Shown one piece after another: positions 8,126 through 16,084 of a DNA stretch of 64,000 nt. The DNA is from Castellaniella sp034675905. GTDB lineage: Bacteria; Pseudomonadota; Gammaproteobacteria; Burkholderiales; Burkholderiaceae_B. Made by a program: the position numbers and the translations under genes. The stretch is from positions 62,001 through 126,000 of the forward strand of contig NZ_JAUCCV010000005.1 in NCBI RefSeq assembly GCF_034675905.1, given 5' to 3'. Within the stretch, counting starts at the first letter, position 1, and the number at the start of each line of letters is the position of its first letter. The notes under the pieces are model-generated. The model did no database searches and was not told the DNA's origin. It worked only from the letters and a program-made list of their open reading frames with translations.

Positions 8126-9301
8126 ATGAAATTCATCAAGACCCTAGGGGCGGTGGCGCTGGCCTTCAGTACTGCCGCCGCCTTCAGCACCGTACAGGCC
8201 AAGGATCTGACCATCGGCGTGGTCATGCCGATGTCCGGGCCGTTTGCGGCTCACGGCAAGCAGGTCCAGCACGGCATCGATCTGTATATGGCCGAACACG
8301 GCGATGAGGTCGCTGGCCGCAAGATCAAGATCCTCATCAAGGATGACACCGGCATTGCGCCGGCCGTGGCCAAGCGTCAGGCGCAGGAACTGCTGATCAA
8401 GGACAAAGTCGATATCCTGGCCGGCTTCACGCTGACGCCCAATGCCTTTTCCGTGGCCCCGCTGGCGACCGAGGCCAAGGTACCCATGGTCGTGCTGAAT
8501 GCAGCGACTTCGTCCATCACCGAAAAATCGCCCAATATCGTGCGAGTGTCCATGACGCTGCCGCAGGATACCGCCCCCATGGCGCAGTGGGCCTATGCCA
8601 ACGGCATCCGCTCGGTCTATACCCTGGTGTCCGACTATGGTCCCGGGCATGATGCCGAACAGCAGTTCCAGAAGACCTTTACCGCATTGGGCGGCAAGAT
8701 CATCGGCGAGGTCCGCACCCCGGTCGCCACGCCCGATTACGCGCCGTATCTGCAGCGCATCAAAGACGCCAAGCCCGATGCCGTGTTCCTGTTCGTGCCC
8801 AACGGCGAACAGGGTGTGGCATTGGCGAAAGGTTTCAAGGAACGCGGTCTGGATCAGGCCGGTATCAAGGAACTGGCCACGGGTGACGTCACCGACGAAG
8901 ACGTGCTGAACGCCATGGGTGACGCCGCTCTGGGCATGATCACGTCTTTCCATTATTCGGCCGCGCATGATTCGCCGGAAAACAAGGCCTATGTCGCCGC
9001 TTACCATAAGGCGTTTCCGAACGACCGCCCGAATTTCGTGTCGGTGGCGGGCTATGACGGCATGCATCTGATCTATGCCGCTCTGGAAAAGACCAAGGGT
9101 GATGCCAGCGCGCCTGCCTTCATGGATGCCGTCAAGGGCATGAAGTGGACCAGTCCGCGCGGCCCGGTGGAAATCGATCCGCAGACGCGCGACATCATTC
9201 AGAACGTCTACATCCGCAAGGTTGAAAAAGTCGACGGCGTGCTGCAGAACGTGGAATTCGACACCATCAAAGCGGTGAAAGATCCCGGCAAGCAAGGCTG
9301 A
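8126..9301 (+). CDS. Liv-type ABC transporter substrate-binding protein, probably for aromatic acids
   Basis: A 391-residue periplasmic type I solute-binding protein of the LivJ/LivK family. A Sec signal peptide ends near residue 25 (STVQA before KDLTIG). The mature start TIGVVMPMSGPFAAHGKQ is the usual ligand-binding lobe entry. CCAGGAGTGAGACC precedes the start. Relatives bind amino acids, amides or aromatic acids. Its position directly behind the protocatechuate genes suggests protocatechuate or a precursor as ligand, but residues alone do not settle this. Confidence 0.85.
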   Translation: MKFIKTLGAVALAFSTAAAFSTVQAKDLTIGVVMPMSGPFAAHGKQVQHGIDLYMAEHGDEVAGRKIKILIKDDTGIAPAVAKRQAQELLIKDKVDILAGFTLTPNAFSVAPLATEAKVPMVVLNAATSSITEKSPNIVRVSMTLPQDTAPMAQWAYANGIRSVYTLVSDYGPGHDAEQQFQKTFTALGGKIIGEVRTPVATPDYAPYLQRIKDAKPDAVFLFVPNGEQGVALAKGFKERGLDQAGIKELATGDVTDEDVLNAMGDAALGMITSFHYSAAHDSPENKAYVAAYHKAFPNDRPNFVSVAGYDGMHLIYAALEKTKGDASAPAFMDAVKGMKWTSPRGPVEIDPQTRDIIQNVYIRKVEKVDGVLQNVEFDTIKAVKDPGKQG

Positions 9302-9307
9302 TCCGTG

Positions 9308-9345
9308 CGGGCGGCGGCGCTGATCCGATGCGTTGCCGCCGTCCG
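9308..9345 (+). other. GC-rich hairpin after the binding-protein gene
   Basis: An 11-bp stem (9308-9318 with 9335-9345, one G-U pair) seven bases after the binding-protein stop. It has no T-run, so it looks like an mRNA-stabilising or translation-spacing hairpin rather than a terminator. Confidence 0.4.
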
Positions 9346-9356
9346 GGTTCCTGCGG

Positions 9357-9384
9357 AGGCGGCGCCTCACCTGGTGCGCCGCCT
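9357..9384 (+). other. second intercistronic hairpin before livH
   Basis: A perfect 9-bp stem, AGGCGGCGC with GCGCCGCCT around a 10-base loop, 22 bases before the livH start. It follows the first hairpin in tandem. Such structures often protect the 5' part of an operon mRNA so that the binding protein is made in excess of the permeases. Confidence 0.4.
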
Positions 9385-9406
9385 GTCTTACCCTCCAGGA
9401 TGAATC

Positions 9407-10264
9407 ATGACTATATTGTTCGACGGCCTTGCCTACGGCATGCTGCTGTTTCTGATCAGCGTGGGCCTGTCCGTGACGCTGGGCCTGATGAATTTCGTCA
9501 ACCTGGCCCATGGCGCGTTCGCCATGCTGGGCGGCTATGCCTGTGTGATCCTGCTCAACAACTATGGGGTGCCGTTTCTGGCGACGCTTCCGGTGGCGGC
9601 CATTGTGCCGGGCATTGCCGGCATCATCCTGGAGCGTTTGCTGTACCGGCGGCTGTATGCAGCGTCCGACCTGGATCAGGTGCTGTTTTCCATCGGTCTG
9701 GTGTTCATGGCGGTCGCGGCGGCGCACTATTTTTTCGGCGCCCAGCAGCAGCCCTTGCACCTGCCTGAATTCCTGTCTGGACAGATTCATGTCATGCAGG
9801 GCCTGGATGTGGGCGTCTATCGTCTGTTTCTGATCATTGCCGGCCTGCTGGTGGCGGTGTTGCTGCAATGGTCGGTGATCCGCACTTCCTTTGGCGCGCG
9901 CCTGCGCGCCGCCGTGGACAATCAGCGTGTGGCACGCGGTCTGGGAGTGGATGTCAACCGCGTATTCAGCCTGACCTTCGCCCTGGGCTCGGCCTTGGCG
10001 GGCCTGGGCGGCGCCTTGGGCGTGGAGATGCTGGGTCTGGATCCTGAATTTCCCGTCAAATACCTGGTGTATTTCCTGATCGTGGTGTCGGTAGGGGGCA
10101 GCGGCAATATTCTCGGTTCCTTGTATGCCGCCATTCTGTTGGGGGTGGCTGATGTGGCCGGCAAGTACTACATCCCCCAGATAGGCGCTTTCATCATTTA
10201 CGCCGTCATGGTGGTGACGCTGATCTATCGCCCTCATGGCCTGTTTGGCCGCTCTCACAAATAG
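9407..10264 (+). CDS. livH: Liv-type ABC transporter permease, LivH-like
   Basis: A 285-residue inner-membrane permease with about eight hydrophobic segments. The start LFDGLAYGMLLFLISVGLS and the motif LGLMNFVNLAHGAFAMLGGY are typical of LivH. It should pair with the LivM-like protein encoded 9 bases downstream to form the channel. CCAGGA at 9395-9400 lies in front of the start. Confidence 0.9.
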   Translation: MTILFDGLAYGMLLFLISVGLSVTLGLMNFVNLAHGAFAMLGGYACVILLNNYGVPFLATLPVAAIVPGIAGIILERLLYRRLYAASDLDQVLFSIGLVFMAVAAAHYFFGAQQQPLHLPEFLSGQIHVMQGLDVGVYRLFLIIAGLLVAVLLQWSVIRTSFGARLRAAVDNQRVARGLGVDVNRVFSLTFALGSALAGLGGALGVEMLGLDPEFPVKYLVYFLIVVSVGGSGNILGSLYAAILLGVADVAGKYYIPQIGAFIIYAVMVVTLIYRPHGLFGRSHK

Positions 10265-10273
10265 GACGCCGAC

Positions 10274-11326
10274 ATGACGACTTCTTTCCTATCCGGGGCG
10301 GGTGCTGACCGAGGCTTGCAGCGGGCCGAGGTGCTGGCCGCCTATCGCCGCACGGCGCGCTGGAAGCCGCTGGAATATCTGTTCTGGTGTTTGCCGGTCC
10401 TGGCATATTTCGCTTTCCCCGGTAATTATCTGCTGCTTAGCCAGATTGCCATCACGGGCTTGTTCGCCCTGTCCCTGGACTTGATTTTCGGCTATGCCGG
10501 CGTGATTTCCCTGGGACATGCCGCCTTTTTCGGCGTTGGCGCCTATACGGTGGGATTGCTGGGCTCGCACGGCCTGGGGGATCCCTTGCTGGGGCTGGCG
10601 CTGGCCGCTTTTTTCGCCGGCGTGCTCGGGTTTCTCAGCAGCTTCCTGCTGTTGCGTGGTAATGATCTGTCGCGTCTGATGGTGACGCTGGGCGTGGCCT
10701 TGATGCTTTATGAATTGGCCAACAAATTCACCAGCATCACGGGGGGCGTGGATGGCATGCCGGGCGTCGAGATCAAACCCATTCTGGGTTTGTTCGATTT
10801 CGACATGTTCGGCCGGGTAGGTTTTATCTATTCGGTGATCGTGCTGTTCGTGCTGTTCTGCGTGGCGCGCCGTCTGGTGTATTCGCCTTTCGGGCAAAGC
10901 CTGCGCGGCATCCACATGAACGTGCTGCGTATGCCGGCGCTGGGCGTGCCGGTCAATAGCCGCCTGGTCCGGGTCTATACCATCGGTGCGGCGTATGCCG
11001 GCGTGGCGGGCGCCTTGCTGGCGCAGACCAATCAGTTCGTGTCCCTGGATGTGCTCAGTTTCCAGCGCTCAGCCGATCTCTTGCTGATTCTGATCTTGGG
11101 CGGCGCCGGTCATTTGTACGGCGGCCTGATCGGCGCCGTGGTTTTCGTGATGATCAACTATTTCCTGTCCGACATGAACCCGCAATACTGGCAGTTCTGG
11201 TTGGGCCTGATCCTGGTGCTGATCGTGCTGTTTGCGCGCGGCGGCATTCTGGGTACGGCGCAACAATGGATACGATCCGCCCGCCATCGGGCTCAGGCTA
11301 CTGCCCGTACGGAGTCCTCTTCATGA
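10274..11326 (+). CDS. livM: Liv-type ABC transporter permease, LivM-like
   Basis: A 350-residue permease of the LivM family. It has a hydrophilic N-terminal extension of about 35 residues, then multiple membrane spans. The segment FGYAGVISLGHAAFFGVGAY near residue 73 is the LivM signature. Its stop overlaps the livG start (ATGA, 11323-11326), so translation is probably coupled. Confidence 0.9.
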   Translation: MTTSFLSGAGADRGLQRAEVLAAYRRTARWKPLEYLFWCLPVLAYFAFPGNYLLLSQIAITGLFALSLDLIFGYAGVISLGHAAFFGVGAYTVGLLGSHGLGDPLLGLALAAFFAGVLGFLSSFLLLRGNDLSRLMVTLGVALMLYELANKFTSITGGVDGMPGVEIKPILGLFDFDMFGRVGFIYSVIVLFVLFCVARRLVYSPFGQSLRGIHMNVLRMPALGVPVNSRLVRVYTIGAAYAGVAGALLAQTNQFVSLDVLSFQRSADLLLILILGGAGHLYGGLIGAVVFVMINYFLSDMNPQYWQFWLGLILVLIVLFARGGILGTAQQWIRSARHRAQATARTESSS

Positions 11327-12072
11327 ATGCGGTTCTGCAAACCCATGACCTGGTGCGGCGTTTCGGCGGCTTCATCGCCACCGATCAGGTCAATCTGTCG
11401 ATCGCGGCAGGTTCCCGTCATGCCTTGATCGGTCCCAACGGGGCAGGCAAGACCACCTTGATCAATCTGCTGACGGGCTATCTGGAACCCACTTCAGGGC
11501 GTGTCAGCCTGATGGGGCAGGACGTCACCCGTGTGCCGCAGCACGAACGCTGTCGCCAAGGGCTGGTGCGCACCTTCCAGATCAATCAGCTGTTCATGGG
11601 CATGACGGTGTTGGAATCCGTGGCCCTGGCGGTCAGCGAACGCCTGGGCCTGGGTACTCAATGGTGGACGCCGTTGGCGATCCGCGCGGATGTCCTGGAC
11701 GAGGCAGCTGCCATTCTGGATCAGTTGAAGCTGCTGTCCGATGCCTACGAAACCACTCGCGATCTGGCCTATGGTCGTCAGCGGCTGATCGAAATCGCCT
11801 TGGCGCTGGCGCTGCACCCCAAAGTCCTGCTGCTGGATGAACCGGCAGCGGGGGTGCCCACGGGTGAATCGCGCGAATTGTTCGACACCATTGCGCAATT
11901 GCCGCGCGACGTCACCATCTTGCTGATTGAACACGATATGAATCTGGTCTTCCGTTTTGCCGAACGGATTTCTGTCCTGGTGTCGGGGGCCTTGCTGGTT
12001 GAAGACACCCCTGATGTCATCGCTCACCATCCCAAGGTCAAGGAAGTCTATCTCGGAGAAGCTCATGTCTGA
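11323..12072 (+). CDS. livG: Liv-type ABC transporter ATP-binding protein, LivG-like
   Basis: A 249-residue cytoplasmic ATPase. Walker A is GPNGAGKTT and Walker B is VLLLDEPAAG. The signature position reads LAYGRQRLIEIA, the relaxed form common in LivG proteins. An ATG at 11266 in the same frame lies inside livM and is not needed. It forms a heterodimer with the LivF-like protein encoded next, whose start overlaps it by eight bases. Confidence 0.9.
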   Translation: MNAVLQTHDLVRRFGGFIATDQVNLSIAAGSRHALIGPNGAGKTTLINLLTGYLEPTSGRVSLMGQDVTRVPQHERCRQGLVRTFQINQLFMGMTVLESVALAVSERLGLGTQWWTPLAIRADVLDEAAAILDQLKLLSDAYETTRDLAYGRQRLIEIALALALHPKVLLLDEPAAGVPTGESRELFDTIAQLPRDVTILLIEHDMNLVFRFAERISVLVSGALLVEDTPDVIAHHPKVKEVYLGEAHV

Positions 12073-13408
12073 TCTCCTGCGTATGGAAAACGTCTGGGCC
12101 GGGTACGGCGACGCCATCATTCTGGAAGATCTGTCCTTTGCGCTGGCGGCAGGCGGCAGCCTGGCCTTGCTGGGGCGCAACGGCATGGGCAAGACCACGC
12201 TGCTGGCCACTCTGATGGGGGCGACCCGCTTGCGCAAGGGCCGGATTTTCTTTGAAACCCGCGACATCGCCAGGGTGCCCAGCCATCAGCGGGCGCGGGC
12301 CGGACTGGGCTGGGTGCCCCAGGAACGCGATATTTTCCCCTCGCTGACAGTCGAAGAAAATCTGACGGTTGTCGCCCAAGCGGGGGAGTGGACGGTGGAT
12401 CGTGTCTACGACCTGTTTCCGCGTCTGCGGGAACGCCGTGCAAATCTGGGCAATCAGCTATCGGGCGGCGAGCAGCAGATGCTGGCCATGGGGCGGGCGC
12501 TGATGCTCAATCCCAAGGTCCTGCTGCTGGACGAACCCCTGGAAGGTCTGGCGCCCTTGATTGCCCAGGAACTGCTGCACATCATCGACCGCATGGTCTC
12601 GGAAGGGCGCATGGCGGTGATTCTGGTGGAACAGCATGCCCGGCAGATTTTGCCCATCATGCGTCAGGCGCTGATTCTGGAGCGTGGCAGAGTCGTCTAT
12701 GCTGGCGACAGTGCCACGCTGTTGCAGGATGCCGCACAGCTGGACCACTGGCTGGGGGCGGGGTCGACGGAAGACAGCTCCAGCGTCCAGGCGGCGCCCG
12801 CGTCGGCATCCGGTCTGGATGAGCGGATTCCGGCCATCGAAGCCATCTGCGAGGAACACCGGGCGATCGCCGCCATCCTCAGCGCTTTGTCGCGCATTCT
12901 GGAGGGTATCGAATCCGGCCGCCTGCAGCCGGATTTCAAGCTGCTGGCCAGCCTGGTGGAATACATTGCGGAAATGCCGGACAAGCTGCATCACCCCAAG
13001 GAAGACCGTATTTTTTCCCTGCTGCGCAGCAAGACCTCAGAGATGGATGCGCATCTGGAGGCGCTGGAGGCCGAGCACCGCAATAGCGTGCCGGCCACCA
13101 GCCACCTGGATCGCGCGCTGATCAGCTATATCCAGGGCGGAACAGATGCCTTTGCGGGGTTCCGGGATGTGGTGCGCACTTATATCGCCAACGAGTGGGT
13201 GCATCTCAATACCGAAGAACAGCACATTCTGCCGGCGGCGCAGCGTCTGTTCAGCGCCCAGGAGTGGCAGGACATCAATGCGGATTTCGCCCGCAACGGC
13301 GATCCCTGGTCGGGCCGGGACAATCGCTACGCCGACCTGTTCAAGCGTATCGCGCATCAGGCGCCGGCCCCGATCGGCGTGGGAGGGGCGGTGCCGCGCG
13401 AGGACTGA
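12065..13408 (+). CDS. livF: LivF-like ABC transporter ATPase fused to a C-terminal hemerythrin (HHE) domain
   Basis: A 447-residue two-domain protein. Residues 1 to about 238 are a complete LivF ATPase: Walker A GRNGMGKT at 37-44, signature LSGGEQQ, Walker B VLLLDEPLEGL, and the usual LivF end near LDHWLGAG. After an Ala/Ser-rich linker, residues about 255-415 form a hemerythrin HHE-like four-helix domain. Candidate metal ligands are all present: EEHRA near 263, HHPKED near 308, AEHRN near 338, and VHLNTEEQH near 378. There is no start codon between the domains, so they must be made as one chain. LivF proteins are normally about 235-240 residues. A di-iron domain on an importer ATPase, in an operon with an O2-using, Fe(II)-dependent ring-cleavage enzyme, suggests control by oxygen, iron or redox state; this is inference. 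Confidence 0.9.
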   Translation: MSDLLRMENVWAGYGDAIILEDLSFALAAGGSLALLGRNGMGKTTLLATLMGATRLRKGRIFFETRDIARVPSHQRARAGLGWVPQERDIFPSLTVEENLTVVAQAGEWTVDRVYDLFPRLRERRANLGNQLSGGEQQMLAMGRALMLNPKVLLLDEPLEGLAPLIAQELLHIIDRMVSEGRMAVILVEQHARQILPIMRQALILERGRVVYAGDSATLLQDAAQLDHWLGAGSTEDSSSVQAAPASASGLDERIPAIEAICEEHRAIAAILSALSRILEGIESGRLQPDFKLLASLVEYIAEMPDKLHHPKEDRIFSLLRSKTSEMDAHLEALEAEHRNSVPATSHLDRALISYIQGGTDAFAGFRDVVRTYIANEWVHLNTEEQHILPAAQRLFSAQEWQDINADFARNGDPWSGRDNRYADLFKRIAHQAPAPIGVGGAVPRED

Positions 13409-13435
13409 TCCAGGCGCGTTCCGGTCGCCGTGGTT

Positions 13436-14650
13436 TCAGGCGCGCCGTTTCTGGATCGCCAGGCAGATGGCGCCCAGCACCAGCCCCCAGAAAGCACTGC
13501 CGATGCCCATCAGGCTCATGCCGGATGCCGTGGCCAGGAACGTCACCAGGGCGGATTCGCGGTAGTCGGGGGCCTGCAGCGATTCGTGGATGCTGGCCCC
13601 CAGCGTGCCCAGCAAGGCCAGCCCGGCAATGGCGGCCACCAGCTCTTGCGGAAAGGCGGCAAACAGGGCGACGACAGTGGCGCCGAAAATTCCGGTCAGC
13701 AGATAGAATGCACCGGCCCAGACGGATGCCTTATAGCGTTCCCGGGTGTCCGGGTCTGCGTCGGGGCTCATGCAGATGGCAGCCGTGATCGCCGCCAAGT
13801 TATAGGCGAAGCCGCCGAAGGGCGCCAGGACGATACCGGTCAGGCCGGTCCAGGAAATCAGCGGGGAAGCCGGCACGCGGGCGTAGCCGTTGGCCCGCAG
13901 AACCGCCAGGCCGGGGACGTTTTGCGACGTCATGGTCACGATGAACAGCGGCAAGGCCACGCCGATCAGGGCAGAAAGAGAAAAGGACGGCGCCATCCAC
14001 ACCGGATGGGCAGGCGTCCAGTTCAGCCCGCCCAAGGCCAGACCGCCTTGCCAGGCGGCGCAGACTATCCCGGCCAGCAGCGCCAGCGGCACGCTGTAGC
14101 GTGGCAGCAGGCGCCGCGCCAGGATGAAGGTGGCGAACATGGTGATGACCAGCAGCGGCCGGCCATGCATCGAGGCGAACAGGTCCATGCCGAAACGCAG
14201 CAAAATGCCTGCCAGCATGGCTGACGCCAGATGGCGCGGCACCCAGTCCATGATTTTCTGGAACCAGCCGGTGATGCCGCATAGCGTAATCAGCACGGAG
14301 CTGGCCATGAAGACACCGATCGCCTGATGCAGGCCGATGTCCCCCAGACTGGTGGCCAGCAGCGCTGCGCCAGGGGTGGACCAGGCGGTCAGCACCGGCG
14401 CTTTCCAGGCCAGGGACAGGCCGATGCAGGTGATCCCCATGCCGATACCCAGGGCCCACATCCACGAAGCCAGTTGTGCGTCTTGTGCGCCGGCTGCGCT
14501 GGCGGCTTGAAAGACAATCGCGACGGAACTGGTGTAGCCGACCAGGACCGCGATGAAGCCTGAGGAAATATGTGAAACCCGCAGCCAGCCGCCGATCCCG
14601 CGCCGGACGGATGCTGCGGGCCGGGAGACGGGGTCGGAGGGAACGGTCAT
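13436..14650 (-). CDS. benE: benzoate/H+ symporter, BenE family
   Basis: A 404-residue inner-membrane protein with about 12 hydrophobic segments. BenE-family hallmarks are ISSGFIAVLVGYTSSVAIVF at the N-terminus and FGGFAYNLAAITAAICMSPD about two thirds along. The family imports benzoate or related aromatic acids with protons. It is convergent with the livF fusion gene (27 bases apart) and its start overlaps the stop of the upstream HDOD gene by four bases. That makes a two-gene operon and puts a second aromatic-acid importer beside the protocatechuate genes. Confidence 0.9.
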   Translation of the reverse strand: MTVPSDPVSRPAASVRRGIGGWLRVSHISSGFIAVLVGYTSSVAIVFQAASAAGAQDAQLASWMWALGIGMGITCIGLSLAWKAPVLTAWSTPGAALLATSLGDIGLHQAIGVFMASSVLITLCGITGWFQKIMDWVPRHLASAMLAGILLRFGMDLFASMHGRPLLVITMFATFILARRLLPRYSVPLALLAGIVCAAWQGGLALGGLNWTPAHPVWMAPSFSLSALIGVALPLFIVTMTSQNVPGLAVLRANGYARVPASPLISWTGLTGIVLAPFGGFAYNLAAITAAICMSPDADPDTRERYKASVWAGAFYLLTGIFGATVVALFAAFPQELVAAIAGLALLGTLGASIHESLQAPDYRESALVTFLATASGMSLMGIGSAFWGLVLGAICLAIQKRRA

Positions 14651-15927
14651 GGCGCGGCGCGGGTGATGCCGTGCGCCCAGGTAAAGGCTTGTTGGACCAG
14701 GGAGCCGAGCTGTTCGGCCTGCACGTTCAGGGCCTGCAGCAGCGGCGCTGGCGATTCGATCGGATCCCGGTCCGAGGGGAAGATCAGGGTCGCCAGTCGC
14801 AGATCGGTTCCGAGGGCGCCTTCGTGGCGCAGCAGCGCGTCGCGGATCGGCACATCGACACTGACCTGGGACAGCAGATCGCTCATGGTGCCGTTGAACA
14901 GCTGGTCCATGATGGACAGGATCCCGGTGGTGAACGCCGATTCGGCGCGCACGGGTTGTTCCGGGTAGCGCAGGGTCGACAGGGCTTCCATCAGGTGAGC
15001 GCGGGCGCTGGCCTGGATCAGGATGGGGGACAGGTAGCCTGCCGGGCGGCCTGCCTCGGTGTACATCAGGACCTGGATCCAGCGCTGCAGCTGTCGGCGG
15101 CCCAGCAGCATGATAGCCTGGTTCAGGGATTCGACTTCCTGGCTAAGACCATAGGCCGGAGTGTTGACCATATCCAGCAAGGTCTTGACCAGTTCGGCGT
15201 CCTGCTTCAGGCAGGCCTCGATTTCGGGCGCTTCGCCTTCTCCCATGATCAGGGTAATCAGGCGCAGCAGGGTTTTTTGGCGCGGCGTCAGCGTCGCGGC
15301 GACCAGGTCCCTGGGCCAGTGGCCCTGGAAGATGCTGAAGCCCAGCAGCAGGAAGTTGTCCAGCGTGGCTTTGTCAGGGGTGTTGATCGCCATCAACTGC
15401 CGCCCGGCCTGTTTGTGCTGGAAGCTTTGGCGGAAGATGTCGGCTTTATTGCTGAGCGCCGGGTCAAAACCTACGACTTTGGTGAAAGGCAGCAGGGCGG
15501 CGCGTTCAGGCTGTGCAGCCAGGTCGCCGCGCAGCGAAAACTTCAGACCGGCGTGGGCCAGGCTTTGCAGTGACTGGATCAGTTCGGGCGTGATCTCCAG
15601 CGTTTCCGGAAATTCCAGGTAGCAGCGGTTGCGCGGCAGCGTCGAGGTAAAGACGCTTTGCAGCAGCGCCGGGGTGCCGTCGATCCAGTGCGGCGCGTAG
15701 GCCAGAAAGCTGCCGACGCCGTGTTCACGGGCTGCTTGCATCAGGGCGGGCCCCGTATCCACGTCGGCAGGGTCGGGATCCGTCCACAGGATGCGCAAGC
15801 GATAGCCGCTTAAACCCCGGTTCTGATCCAGAACGGGTTCGCGGCGAATCAGATACGGAGGGACCGTGGCTGAGGCGTCGTCTTGCGGCAAAGTGGTGTC
15901 TGTATCAGCCATCAGTGTTGTCTCCAT
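14647..15927 (-). CDS. HDOD-domain signalling protein with degenerate EAL-like N-terminus
   Basis: A 426-residue protein of the YuxH/EAL-HDOD type. The N-terminal half (about 25-200) resembles an EAL domain, starting with YLIRREPVLDQNRGLSGYRL, but the catalytic EAL motif is not recognisable (YLEFPETLEI stands near its place), so phosphodiesterase activity is unlikely. The C-terminal half (about 215-400) is an HDOD domain. The start at 15927 follows AGGAGCATAT. Relatives act in c-di-GMP, chemotaxis or stress signalling. Its four-base overlap with benE is unusual and may reflect co-regulation only. Confidence 0.75.
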   Translation of the reverse strand: METTLMADTDTTLPQDDASATVPPYLIRREPVLDQNRGLSGYRLRILWTDPDPADVDTGPALMQAAREHGVGSFLAYAPHWIDGTPALLQSVFTSTLPRNRCYLEFPETLEITPELIQSLQSLAHAGLKFSLRGDLAAQPERAALLPFTKVVGFDPALSNKADIFRQSFQHKQAGRQLMAINTPDKATLDNFLLLGFSIFQGHWPRDLVAATLTPRQKTLLRLITLIMGEGEAPEIEACLKQDAELVKTLLDMVNTPAYGLSQEVESLNQAIMLLGRRQLQRWIQVLMYTEAGRPAGYLSPILIQASARAHLMEALSTLRYPEQPVRAESAFTTGILSIMDQLFNGTMSDLLSQVSVDVPIRDALLRHEGALGTDLRLATLIFPSDRDPIESPAPLLQALNVQAEQLGSLVQQAFTWAHGITRAAP

Positions 15928-16008
15928 ATATGCTCCTGTGAGGGCTTAGGGCGGGTCTTATGAAGCCGCCTCGTATTGTGTTTTTTAACATTACTTAACT
16001 TGCAAGCA

Positions 16009-16039
16009 GCCATCCGTAATGGTAGATGGCGGATGCCAT
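16009..16039. promoter_or_regulatory. overlapping inverted repeats upstream of the aminotransferase gene
   Basis: GCCATC/GATGGC (16009-16030, 10-base spacer) overlaps ATGGC/GCCAT (16026-16039, 4-base spacer), 46-76 bases before the start codon at 16085. The two nested dyads may be an operator; no protein can be named. Confidence 0.25.
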
Positions 16040-16084
16040 TATAAGGAAGTCTACAATCAGAAGATTCTTTAATTGGAGAAACCC

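Noticed and set aside
8144..10258. A 704-residue open frame on the minus strand opposite the binding-protein and livH genes
   Set aside because: It is antisense to two well-recognised genes, is very rich in His, Gln and Arg, and shows no motif. Such frames arise from the codon bias of high-GC genes.
12720..12860. Sequencing frameshift as the cause of the LivF-hemerythrin fusion
   Set aside because: Both domains are in the same frame, the linker has normal codon use and typical Ala/Ser composition, and no start codon exists for a separate hemerythrin gene. Only resequencing could fully exclude a lost stop codon.
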